The notes under the pieces were generated by a model. The model was not told the origin of the DNA. It was given only the letters and a program-made list of their open reading frames with translations, and did not search any database. Shown one piece after another: positions 24,404 through 35,151 of a stretch of 64,000 bases of DNA. A program made the position numbers and the translations under genes. The stretch is from Alisma plantago-aquatica (lineage: Eukaryota; Streptophyta; Magnoliopsida; Alismatales; Alismataceae): contig OY856410.1 in NCBI GenBank assembly GCA_963693085.1, forward strand, positions 887,233,835 to 887,297,834. The letters run 5' to 3'. Each line of letters opens with the position of its first letter. Position 1 is the first letter of the stretch.

Positions 24404-25148
24404 TGGTGAATTGAACTCATAACATCATCATGTATGAGGAACATCATCATTGATGCACTCAGATTAGCTTAAGATTCATCATATATCATAATTAGGGTTT
24501 CCATGATCTCACATAGGTGGATCATACCCTAATCATGCACATTCATGTGTATTGAAGGTTCTTTACTTGAGTTTCCACCCTAAAAGGGTACTTTCTCTCT
24601 CTTAAGGTACTTTCTCTCTCTTAAGATACTTTCTCTCTCCTCACACTAGTATATGGTGATAACACCACTCTAGATCAGGTTGGGTTAAGTCCTCATGGGC
24701 TAACATAAGCCAAAACATCACTATCATGTGATTAGGGTTTGATTTGAACAAGGTATTACTCAATTGAACCCATCAAGGTATTTTGGTAATTCACCCCATT
24801 GATCACCATCATGGTTCAATTCATTAGTCACTTAATCCCTTAATATCCTAGGTTATCATTAGGGTTTAGATTAGAGCATCATTGAACAATTTACACCTTC
24901 AATTGATTAAGTGAAATCAACCTTTGAAAACCTCAAACGGTTTCAACCTTCAACCTCCAAACGGTTTGAGACCGTTTGGATGAGTTGACCGTTTGGTAGG
25001 GTTGACTCCAAGACCGTGTGACATTCAAGGTCGTTTGCCCAAACTGTGTGAGGGTGTAGACCATTTAACAAGTTTTACTTCAAGACCGAGAGGGCTTACA
25101 CGGTTTGAGACCGTTTGGTGTCTCTTGATCTTGAGATCGTTTGAGTCC

Positions 25149-25278
25149 AAACGGTCTTGAGACCGTGAGGCCTCACACGGTCTTGAGACCGTGTGACCTC
25201 AAACGGTCTTGAGACCGTGAGGTCTCAAATGGTCTTGAGACCGTGAGGCCTCAAACGGTCTTGAGACCGTTTGGTCCA
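25149..25278. repeat. 26-bp palindromic tandem array, five units (5' LTR of T)
   Basis: Same array as 15426-15581 with one unit fewer. Scattered further copies run to about 26315. Confidence 0.92.
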
Positions 25279-26825
25279 CTTGGTCTCAAACCGTTTGGAC
25301 CTCCAACATGGTTCAATGATTTCAATCGTTTATGATTATCAATGTTGAAGCCTCCAAATGGTCAAAGCCATGGTAACCACTTATAGATTGAGTTAATTAG
25401 GGTTATGCTTAACCAATTGGTCACTCGATTGACCCTCAATTGTTATCCAATTAGGGTTGAAGTTGGTTCAATTAAGGTCCATCAATGTTCAACCATCAAC
25501 ACTCAACAATGTGAATCAATCACAAGGTTGAACCCTTCAATTGAGCTCCAATTGGGCCCAAACTAGGCCCAAACGGTCTTGAGATCGTGTGGATGAACTC
25601 CACACGGTCTTGAGACTGTTTTCCCAATATTTCATCAAAATCTAATGTGATTTGATAGGGGTTGAACCTTGATTGAGTCTCAATTCAGTATTTTTGATTA
25701 ATTCAATAACCCATTGCAATTGGGCCCTCAATTGATCAAATTACCTTCACCCTAGACCTCCAAACGGTCTTGGGTTGTCATCACACGGTCTGGAGACCGT
25801 TTGGTTGATCCCCAAATGGTCTTGAGACCGTTTGGGTCAATCAACCCAAAAACACTAAGTTATTCATTGAGATTTTAGTACTGATTTCAATTAGGGTTTA
25901 CCCTAGTAATCATCCTTCAACTCCTAGCTCGTTTGGAATTAGTCCATAAAATTTGGTGAGTTGTTAATCAACATTATTTTTAACAGTAATTTCATACGGT
26001 CAATGCTTGGTCAACGTTCTTACACGGTCTTGAGACCGTTTGCCCAAAAAGGGGCGATTTCAACAGATTGGAAATCAGGAGTAAATTCAATTAAAGTTGT
26101 TGATTAAAAAGGCCATATCTCACGATTCCTTTGGAGTTATCATCTCAAATTTTTGTGGGTGATTAGCCTACATAATTATGAACAGAAATCTTATACGGTC
26201 CACGCTCGGTCAATGCGGCTAAACAGTCTTGAAGACCGTTTGCCCTTACACGGTCTTGAGACCGTTTGCTCACCAAACGGTTTTGCAAACCGTGTGAGCA
26301 CTTGGTGGAGACCGTTTAGTAAAGTGAAAAGTAGTGGATTAACTTTGGAAATAATGTCTTCATCTCCTAGCTCAAGAACAGCAAGGATTTCTCACGTATT
26401 TGCTTGCAAGGTAGCAAAGGAAGGTAGAGAAGAAGAAGAACTATCATCTAAAAGCATAAACGAGATGTATATAACAAAGCATAGGTTTAGAGTTATAAAA
26501 CCCGCCTAAAGCTTGCTCCTTGAGCTCCAAGCTTTCAATCTCCAAGCTTTTAATGGCGTCCTTGAGTTTACACAGGTCGGCCAAGGTGATCCTTCCAAGG
26601 AAAGTCGAGAAGAGATGGCTAGAAAGGTAGAGCTATGTGAGCTAGCCATCAATTTGACCTTGAATTCGAGTTCTAACCATGAACTTAAGCAAAAGGGAGG
26701 ATTCAAACCTACCTTGCCCTCCTTGGTCGTCCTCCTGAGCTCCATAGCTCCTCTTTAGTCGGTTTGGGTGAATAGAACAGTGAAAGGAACGAAGGGAGGG
26801 TTTCCTTGCTAAGTGAAGTGGAGAG

Positions 26826-26833
26826 TATATATA
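26826..26833 (-). promoter_or_regulatory. TATA box of element T, 5' LTR (driving copy)
   Basis: TATATATA, minus-strand sense, same context as 17129-17136. Confidence 0.55.
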
Positions 26834-27544
26834 CTTGGGGTGAGATTTTCAACATAAGCTCATAAGTTCTCCATATTTTCAACTAAGTCCCTCCATCCTT
26901 CTATGCTCGTCCCTTCATATTAATTCTAAGGACAAACCTTCTTCTAAGGTCAAGAAATGAGGGCAAAGAAGATCAACCTATTAGTTAAGCATACACATAA
27001 AAGGGCTATAGCACATACACCTTGATTATTCAATCACAAAGGTGTTTTTTCATAACTTGATTAATCAATTGAAGTGACCTTTCATCATTTCTTCTCTAAA
27101 TGATGACAAGAGTCTTAAAAGATATTTTGGATGATGTATTTTACAAGTTGCACCCCTCAAATTGGGTAAATTGCACTTTTCTCCAATTTAGGGTTTTCAA
27201 GCACCGAGATTGCTTCCACAGCTGCACCTTGGTGCCCAAGCTTGGGAAATCCCTCAAACTTTACCATCATCACTCTCATGATGTCTAAACATCAGAGGAA
27301 CATCTCAACATGTGCAATTTGCAAGTTAACCCTTCTAACTGGGTAATTTGCACATAGGTCCCTGTATTACAAAACAATGCTACAACTTTATATAAAAAGG
27401 AGCAAAAACTGAAATATATGTTTCTGAGAAACTTAATTACATGCCCAAAGTTAATCACAAGGATTTAATTACATATTTAGGCAAAACATCTAGGGTTAAC
27501 TCATAACCCAGGTCAGGGGTGTTACAATTATAGTTACACACATG

Positions 27545-27710
<166 letters not shown>

Positions 27711-27713
27711 CTA

Positions 27714-28385
27714 GAATACACTCAAGTGTGTTTGCATATCAAGACTATTTTTTGTAAAATGTAAACCATTGATCTTCATCGTCATACTATAACTAGAATA
27801 CATATAAATTTTGAGCCCATTTGTATGAGTATAAGTCACTCATCTAAGGGAAACAAAATTGAAACGTGAAACCAATTTAAAATACATAATTTTTGCGGTC
27901 TTTATAATATGATCTATAAATGTACAAATGTGCTTAAATTTTGCGTATGAGCTATTCACAAGATGTTTAAGAAGATCAATGGATTAGATTTTTGAAAAAA
28001 AAATTACATCATGAAAAACTACTTGAGTGTATTCTGCTCTGAATACACTCGAGTGTATTTTAGCATATACACTCAAGTGGTGTTTACATATCTAGATCAT
28101 TTTTTGACAAATACAAATAGCTGATATTCATTGTTATAACAAATACATGCTACATGTAAAATTTGAGCTCATTTGGATTTTTCTAAGTCACTCTTTCATG
28201 ACCTACAAAATTGATACAAAAGACTAATTTGAATTGCATCATTTGTGTCTCCTTTAGATGCATGCCCTAATAGTGTCCAAATGGCATCAAATTTCATGTG
28301 TAGTATGTTCATGACATATCTAAGAAAATCAGTGGTTTAGATTTTCTAAGTAGATGTTGCATGATGAAAAATGACTTGAGTGTAT
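27714..28385. mobile_element. MITE-like tandem dimer
   Basis: Unit 1 (27714-28035) has perfect 15-bp inverted ends AGAATACACTCAAGT / ACTTGAGTGTATTCT. Unit 2 (28067-28385) has 12-bp inverted ends ATACACTCAAGT / ACTTGAGTGTAT. The interiors are diverged copies in the same order (CATATC.AGA..ATTTTTTG near the start, CATGATGAAAAA near the end). Between them is an 18-bp perfect palindrome AATACACTCGAGTGTATT (28042-28059). No coding capacity is visible. Confidence 0.75.
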
Positions 28386-28421
28386 TCAGTCTCTGAAACA
28401 CTCAAGTATATTCCAATCTAA

Positions 28422-28479
<58 letters not shown>
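28422..28479. repeat. (CT)n then (TA)n microsatellite
   Basis: About 26 bp of CT followed by about 32 bp of TA. In order and sequence this is the inverted complement of the (TA)n(GA)n tract on the other side of the MITE-like dimer. Confidence 0.95.
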
Positions 28480-28482
<3 letters not shown>

Positions 28483-28491
28483 GACACACAC

Positions 28492-28650
28492 ACATACATA
28501 CATACATACATACATACATACATACATACATACATACATACATACATACATACATGCATACATACATACATACATACATACATACATACATACATACATA
28601 CATACATACATACATACATACATACATACATACATACATACATACATACA
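28492..28650. repeat. (CATA)n microsatellite, 5' flank of LINE A
   Basis: About 40 CATA units with a single TGCA variant near 28554. LINE A sequence begins directly at its end. Confidence 0.97.
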
Positions 28651-30508
28651 AGGTCATCACGAAGATCATCACCAAAAGGCTTGCTGTTCTTATGCCAAAG
28701 ATCATTTCACCCAATCAAGGTGCGTTTGTTCAAGGCAGGAACATCCAAGATTGCTCTCTATTAGCGGCGGAATTCACTTTGAATTACAACCTTGCTCGAA
28801 GCACTCCATCTGCTTGTATCAAACTAGATATTACAAAAGCCTTTGATTCAGTTCAATGGTCATACCTTTGGAGCTGTCTTCATCTTCTAGGCTTTAGAGA
28901 CGACTGGATCGACATGGTTAAGCAATGTGTTACTACTCCTTCCTTCTCGATTCTGCTCAATGGTTCTCCGGAGGGTTTTTTCAAAAGCTCTAACGGTCTC
29001 CGCCAAGGAGACCCTCTGTCTCCATTACTCTTTGCCATAGTAATGGAAGGCCTCAGCAAGAAACTAGCTCAGGCGACTGAAGAAAAGAGGATAAGGACCT
29101 ACACCATTAGAAGTGTCCCTGTCCTATCCCATCTTTTATTTGCAGATGACGTTCTTATCTTCTATGAAGCTCGCTCCAGGAGCATCAAGCATCTAAAAGA
29201 CCTTCTCAATGAATTTGGCTCAGAATCTGGCATGAAGCTCAACACACAGAAATCCACTGTGTACTTCTCCAAATCTGTTCCCAACCCATCGTCTTTAGCT
29301 GATGAACTTGATGTCCAGCTAGGTACTCTTCCGACTACCTACCTGGGCTACCCTCTAGCTGGCGGAAATCTCAGGAGAAAAGATTTCGACCACTGTCTCG
29401 ACAAGCTCAAAGACAAGATCACTAAGTGGCCGGGTAACAAGATCTCCTTCTCTGGGCGTCTTGTCCTCATCAAGGCTAATGCTATGGGACTCATTCAATA
29501 TTGGATGAGTCAAGGTGAACTTACTAAGTCTACCTTAAGACGGATGGAGATTCTCCTTGGTGATTTCCTATGGGGATCCTCCATTCATCTGGCTAGTTGG
29601 CAACGTCTTTCCTTTCCTCTTGAAGAAGGTGGCCTTGGTCTGAAAAATCTCGAGGAGCTAGCTGACTTCCATACTATGAAGCATCTTAGAAGCCTTCTTC
29701 TTGGTGTTTCTGTATGGGCTCAATGGATGCTGAAACGCTATAATACTAATAACTTTCAACACCCTTCCCATCGTTGGGGCTACTCAACCTCCTGGAGAAG
29801 ATTCACTGAAGTCTGGCCTAGATACCAAGATGTTAATGAAAATTCCCTTTGGGATATCTGCCGTTCAAAACAAGAAGTTAATGTAGCTGCCTCCACCCTT
29901 TGGATGTCTAAGCACAACCCAAGATGGAGCTTCACATCTTACAGAGCTCTCAAGAATTTCCTGCCGACTCTTGAGAAGATTCAGAAATGGAATCCAAACA
30001 TTGTCAATCTCTGTGGCCTTTGTCACCTCGAAGAAGAAAGCTCCTTGCACCTTTCCTCCACTTGCAAGTGGTGGAAGTACCTTTGGGGTCGTTCTGCTCT
30101 GAAGTTAGGGCTCAACCCTAAGCAATCCCTTGAAGACTGCCTCAAGTCTATTTCTAGGATCACTTCAGGTGATCGTGTGCTGTCCCTTTGGGCTGCCACA
30201 CTCACTATCCATACCATTTGGACTACTAGAAATTCCATTCGTCATGGAGGCAAATAAGAAGATGAGTTACAAGCTTTCAAAAAGATTGAGAAGGAGATTC
30301 AGATGCACTATCGTGCGCATCACCATAATCTAGGCCATATATCTTGTAACCTGGTCAGGAACTGGGATCTTCATGTGTATTGATTGACCTTTTCTTAGGT
30401 TAATCTTTATTTTCTTTGCTTGCTTTGCATGTAATGTGAACTACACGATTTGGGTGTAGTTTGTAACTTTGCCCCTTTTGGGTTCGGAATAAATTACCAA
30501 AATTTCCG
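28651..30508 (+). mobile_element. LINE A: 5'-truncated L1-type element, nearly open ORF2 3' half
   Basis: The frame enters from the microsatellite (an upstream ATG there is an artefact) at KVITKIITKRLAVLMPKI, inside RT. It continues through ISPNQGAFVQGRNI, CIKLDITKAFDSV (motif A), SNGLRQGDPLSPLLF, FADDVLIF (29139-29162, catalytic pair intact) and TTYLGYPLAGGN, to a zf-RVT region with CGLCHLEEESSLHLSSTC. A TAA at 30255-30257 interrupts, but the same frame continues 42 codons (ELQAFKKIEKEIQ...) to a TGA at 30384-30386, so it may be a single nonsense change. Endonuclease and the RT start are missing. The 3' UTR (30387-30508) has an 8-bp-stem hairpin at 30439-30461 and ends in a CATA-type tail instead of poly(A). 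Confidence 0.93.
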
Positions 30509-30664
30509 ATACATACATACATACATACATACATACATACATACATACATACATACATACATACATACATACATACATACATACATACATACATACATAC
30601 ATACACACATACATACATACATACATACATACATACATACATACATACATACATACATACATAC
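30509..30664. repeat. (CATA)n tail of LINE A / 5' flank of LINE B
   Basis: About 39 ATAC units with one ACAC variant near 30602. It is the 3' tail of LINE A and runs directly into LINE B. Confidence 0.97.
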
Positions 30665-32845
30665 AATGATCTCTACAATAAAGAGTTTGCTACTATGGAG
30701 GAGGAGGTCGACATAGACAGGAAATGTAAGCTCTCAAGCACCCACAATAACATTCTTACTAGATAGGTTACCGAACAGGAAGTTAAGGATGCTCTTTGGA
30801 GTATAGGCTGTAATAAATCACCCGGGTCTGATGGATTCAATGCCTTCTTCTATAGAACCGCTTGGGACATTATCAAGGATGATCTCCTAAAATACGTTAG
30901 ATGGTTCCTGGAGGGAGGTAACATGGTGAGACAAGTCAATCACGCTTTTCTGGTCCTCATTCCAAAGAAGAAAATCACTACGTCTCTTGCTGATTTTAGA
31001 CCTATTTCGTGTTGTTCTATGCAATACAAAACCATTGCAAAGATTCTGGCTACTAGGCTGAAGTTGGTCTTACCTTTCCTTATTTCTGAAAACCAGGGAG
31101 CTTTTATTTCTGGCAAAAGCATCAGTGACTGTGCCCTCCTGGCTGAGGAGTTCTTAGTTGATTTCAAAGTGATGAGAGGAAGCCGAAAAGCTTGTCTAAA
31201 GCTTGATGTGTCCAAGGCCTATGACAGTGTCAGATGGGATAAGCTGTGGTGGATCATGCAACAGATGGGATTCTCTAAAACATGGATAGAATGGATGCAA
31301 CAGTGTGTTAGCACAACGAGCTTCTCAATTCTAGTTAATAGTACATCGGCAGGGATGTTTAAAGGAGGTAACGGGTTACGACAAGGTGACCCCCTTTCAC
31401 CACTTCTCTTCACCCTCATCATGGAGTATTTCACAAAGAAATTGAAGAAAGCTGAAGATAAAAGGCTGATTAAGGCATACACAGTTCATGGGATGAAGGT
31501 AATGAGCCATCTTATATTCGCCGACGATGTTCTTCTATTTATGGAGGCTAAAGTTGACATGCTGCTAGAGCTGAAAAAATTTCTTGGAGATTTTGGACAG
31601 CAAACCGGGATGCACATTAATGCAAATAAAACCCATCTCTACCTCTCAAAGAATTGTTACCATATGGAGGATAGGCTACAAGAAGCCATGGGCGTGGAGC
31701 TGGGCAAGTTTCCCACTAAATATCTGGGCTTCCCTTTAGCAGGTGGCAACTTACAAGTCAAAGATTTTGCTGACTGCATTGACAGGCTGGATGAGATGAT
31801 TGCATGGTGGCCTACACATAAGACATCTATGGCGGGACGGGCAACTCTGATTAGAGCAGCTATTGAGGGTCTTCTCATATTCTGGGTGCAACAAGGGGAG
31901 ATACCGGGTGCTGTGCTTGATAGGATGGAGATGAAAATTGCCAACTTTATTTGGGAGGGTGAGTATCATCCTATGCGGTATGCTAGGTTGGCCTTACCTA
32001 AGAACGAAGGTGGCTTGCAGCTGAAAACACCTCGTGACATTGCCATATGGGGGACATTAAAGCGGATCATTCTATATCAAACATGTGGCTCTGTTTGGGG
32101 AAGATGGATGAGAAAAAGATATCCACAAGGGCTGGACTTTCAGCCAAAAACCCGGGAAGGGTTGACACACACTATCCAAGTGATGAGGAGTTTATGGCCA
32201 CAGGTGAAGCATCTTTTTGCCATGAATCATATGGGGGAGTGGTACATGATAAATCCAAAGGCTGATCTATGGGAAATCACTAGAATGAGAGCTAGAAAAG
32301 ATGAAACAATGGAGCAAATATGGGCTGGAAAACACGTTCCTAAATGGTCCGTGTGTGTCTTCAAGATCCTGCATGGAGCCTTAGCGACCTTGGATAAAGT
32401 GCAAAAATGGAACAGCAACATATCCTCTATTTCTTTGCTGTGCAAAGAGGAGGAGGAATCCCATGAACACCTCTTTGGTGGCTGCAAATTCACTAAAGAA
32501 GTGTGGGAGAAAGTTTGCAAGGAGTTCCACCTACAGATCGAGCTGATTGATGATACTAAGAGGATGGTCAAGCACTGCAACAATGGTGATAGGAAGATGC
32601 TCTTGCTAGCTGTTCTATGCTTTTTATATCTGGTTCGAAAGGAATGCTCGCAAGCATGGAGGCATAGCTAGGAGTGTGGGTACTATTGCTGTAAAAATTT
32701 GTAAAAGTGTAATAAAGAAACTACGTGTTAGGTAGCAGTGTGAGTTGCTCACGTGGGTGTTATATAGCGAGCAAAGGGGCTATATGTAACTCTTGACCTC
32801 CTACAATTGTAGGGGGCAGTCAGAATATATTTACCTGATTCTGAT
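30665..32845 (+). mobile_element. LINE B: 5'-truncated L1-type element
   Basis: The frame starts NDLYNKEFATMEEEV just after the microsatellite, has one stop (TAG 30764-30766), then reads on to 32671. It shows KSPGSDGFNAFFYRTAW and FLVLIPKKK (RT 0/1), FRPISCCSMQYKTIAKI, CLKLDVSKAYDSV (motif A), GNGLRQGDPLSPLLF, FADDVLLF (31517 on), TKYLGFPLAGGN, and a zf-RVT region (LLCKEEEESHEHLFGGC). It ends ECSQAWRHS. It is longer at the 5' side than LINE A and clearly a different family by sequence, yet shares its orientation and tail type. The 3' UTR (32672-32845) contains a 14-bp palindrome CCTACAATTGTAGG (32802-32815). No endonuclease domain remains. Confidence 0.93.
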
Positions 32846-32891
32846 ACATACACACATACATACATACATACATACATACTTACTTACTTAC

Positions 32892-32922
<31 letters not shown>

Positions 32923-32940
32923 CATACTTACTTACTTACC
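32846..32940. repeat. (CATA)n/(CTTA)n microsatellite, tail of LINE B
   Basis: CATA units alternating with two blocks of CTTA units. Position and orientation make it the LINE B tail or the remaining target tract. Confidence 0.95.
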
Positions 32941-35151
32941 CTTAGGTATCCAAACTATGCTACATGTTGCGGGAAAGAGGGAGAGAAATCTTTCTATCTT
33001 AGTTCCATATATACATGTACTTCAATTATCTTTGCAAAGATATTCAACTACAAAGTCACACTATTTTCTTGAAACCATGTTGGTCTTGACCTCACTAGGG
33101 AATACTAATCCCATAATAGGTTGATGGATCTAATCATGTGACTCTGCCAATGACAATGAAATTGCAATTAGGGCTGCATGATAGTGTTAGAATTGCGAGC
33201 CACCAGACCAAAGGTCATCTTTAGCCTTTCTCTGGTGAATAGGAAATCCAAGGAGAAGGCCGCTGTGATATCCTAGAATTTTCTCTCTCCTTGTATATGT
33301 TCTTAATCCTCTCTCTCGCCTTAAAACCTAGACTTGAGGTTTTTTTTGATGCATTGAGTTCATCTTGTTTTACATGATGAATGGTGACACTAAACTTGAT
33401 GTAAAATCAATGTTGTGCTTTTTTCTACATCTTTCCCTCCCTCTTACCCTTGTAATACTACTTGTGGGTATCTTATTATTCTCAACAGGTGCTCATGTTT
33501 TTAGAGTTTCTTATTGCATTTTCAAAGCATCAAATTTTGTTCAATTTCCATTTAAGATGAGAGAGATATGCTTGTTTAAAGTTCCTTGATTTAACTTGAT
33601 TTTTGACCTTTTGGAATACGAATTTCAACCTTGTTGGGCCCAGTTTTGGTTCACAGCCCACTTGGGGGGGTTTCCTTTTTGCAAAGGGAGAATCCACTTG
33701 TAGTTTTTTGTCTAATCTCAACCCTCCATTTTGGTTGCCACAGATTCCCCTCATAATCTGACAACTGAGAGCGCTTCTTCAACCTCCATACAACCCATGT
33801 GCTTGGACAAGGAGGAGAATTACAATGCATATTTTTGCACTTTGTATGAATGGTTTGAACTCTTAAAACCTTCCTTTTTAAGTACCCTCATTGTTTTACC
33901 CCTCTTCCTTTACTTTTTCATGCACCCTAGCAACCCCTACACTTCTTCTCCTACCTCCAAACCCTAGATCTAGCCCATGGCGCCGCCATCCCTCCACCCT
34001 GATTTATGTAGGAAAATATGGAGACAGGACATGCAACAAACACAAAAATTTGACTGTCATATTCCCCATTAACCAATGGAACACATCATGACTATACAAT
34101 GAAAAGGATGGTTTAGAGGATATACCTAGTCCTAGAGAAAGTCCAACGACAATTTTCTCATCATGATTGTGCGCCCTTTCTTCAAGTTGCACTCAAACAA
34201 TGTCTGTGCCAGCCTCCTAGTTGATCACCACAGACAAGTGGTTGATGTTTTCCTCCCGAGTGGAAGGAAACATCCTTCTCGCCTCTGTAGTATTCCACAT
34301 AGACCATCAAGAACTCTTGTCATTCTTGAGGAAAGGACAAGGAGTCGTCCCTTCATGTTGGTGTACTAGTCACCAACTTGCTCTCCAATAATTGTTCTCC
34401 CTTGCTATCCCTCCCTTTAGTAGATAGTACTTTCTCGGGTTCTCTCAGTTACCACATCCAGAGAAGACAAATAGTTGTCAGAAGTAATTGAGTTGTGTCT
34501 CTAGGAAGCCCCCAATACCCTTTATTTAAAAAAGGGTCAGGGCCAGAGTTCTCAATTTGTGTGGGAGTGGAAGGGATCAGAATTTCATGCATTTTCACAA
34601 CCTACGACAGGCAAAATGATCAGTTCACTAGTAAATCGATAGGTTGTCACGTGAGCCGATCGGTTCACCCAATGAATTGGTCATTTCAACATGTTTTCCA
34701 ATCACAATTGTATTGGAAATTACAATCCAATTAATGCATGACATTACGTCAACACTACTCCTTGTTGCAATCAAATTGTTCCTTTAAACTGGACGATTCA
34801 TGCCCTGGTTCATCCAGAATTCAGCCAATTCAATATCCAATCAGCCTGACACTCCAACCGATCAGTTCAACACTTGAAATAGTCAGTTCAGAGTCCAGTC
34901 AATCAATTGTTGTTTAAATTGAGTACCTAAACACTTTAGTAGTCAATTTAATTATCATTCACGAGTAAACTCCTATTCCAAGTGAATCATTTGTGTGTGA
35001 CCCTGTAGGTCCCATGTCACATTGGCAATGAATGTCCATAACCAATTATGACATCACAAGAAAAGAGTGGTTCCTAGTTACAAATAATTGCTACCCAAGT
35101 AAATGGAAAGTTAGAGAACAATTTCAACCTACAATTTGTGATTGGTGTTAC
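32941..35151. other. No gene; possible old solo LTR with CGATCGGTTCA-type motifs
   Basis: No convincing coding frame. A possible LTR edge TGTGATATCC begins at 33264 after a purine-rich AAGGAGAAGG, but I cannot fix its right end. Between about 34615 and 34905 the motif (C)GAT(C/A)(A/G)GTTCA recurs about six times, in the manner of the motif arrays in elements T and Y. Confidence 0.3.

Larger units (their letters stand above)
12940..27526 (-). mobile_element. Element T: complete Ty3/gypsy chromovirus, Tekay/Del-like
   Basis: 14.6 kb bounded by two 4.9-kb LTRs and a perfect 5-bp duplication ATTAT (12935-12939 and 27527-27531). On the minus strand the LTR starts TGTAACACCCC and ends GAGCCCACA. 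The tRNA-iMet primer site, one gag-pol frame and the polypurine tract are all in place. An integrase followed by a chromodomain-like tail (GVEEATWELEDEMRRKYP) and very long LTRs point to the Tekay (Del) clade of chromoviruses. Eye comparison of about the first kilobase of each LTR gives roughly 18 substitutions (near 2%), so insertion was fairly recent. Six nonsense codons silence the polyprotein; no frameshift was found. Confidence 0.93.
22663..27526 (-). repeat. Element T 5' LTR (4864 bp)
   Basis: Partner of 12940-17830 and, for the minus-strand element, the promoter LTR. The TATA box (26826-26833) lies about 690 bp from its 5' edge, leaving about 4.1 kb of R/U5 before the primer site. The palindrome and 40-bp arrays fall in that transcribed part. 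Confidence 0.95.

Noticed and set aside
28554..28650. ATG within the microsatellite as start of the LINE A protein
   Set aside because: The frame merely runs through the repeat into a 5'-truncated ORF2; the true start and endonuclease are missing.
28402..28714. Open frames of repeated Met-Tyr-Val-Cys or His-Thr-Tyr-Ile (also at 30400-30716 and 27455-27757)
   Set aside because: These are translations of CATA, TA and GA microsatellites, open only because the repeat has no stop codon in some frames.
31657..31969. Minus-strand frames opposite LINE B (also 30940-31215, 32227-32583)
   Set aside because: Antisense shadows of the well-supported RT frame.
33264..35133. Complete solo LTR between TGTGATATCC and CTACA
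   Set aside because: No flanking duplication and no second copy in the window; left as a low-confidence note only.
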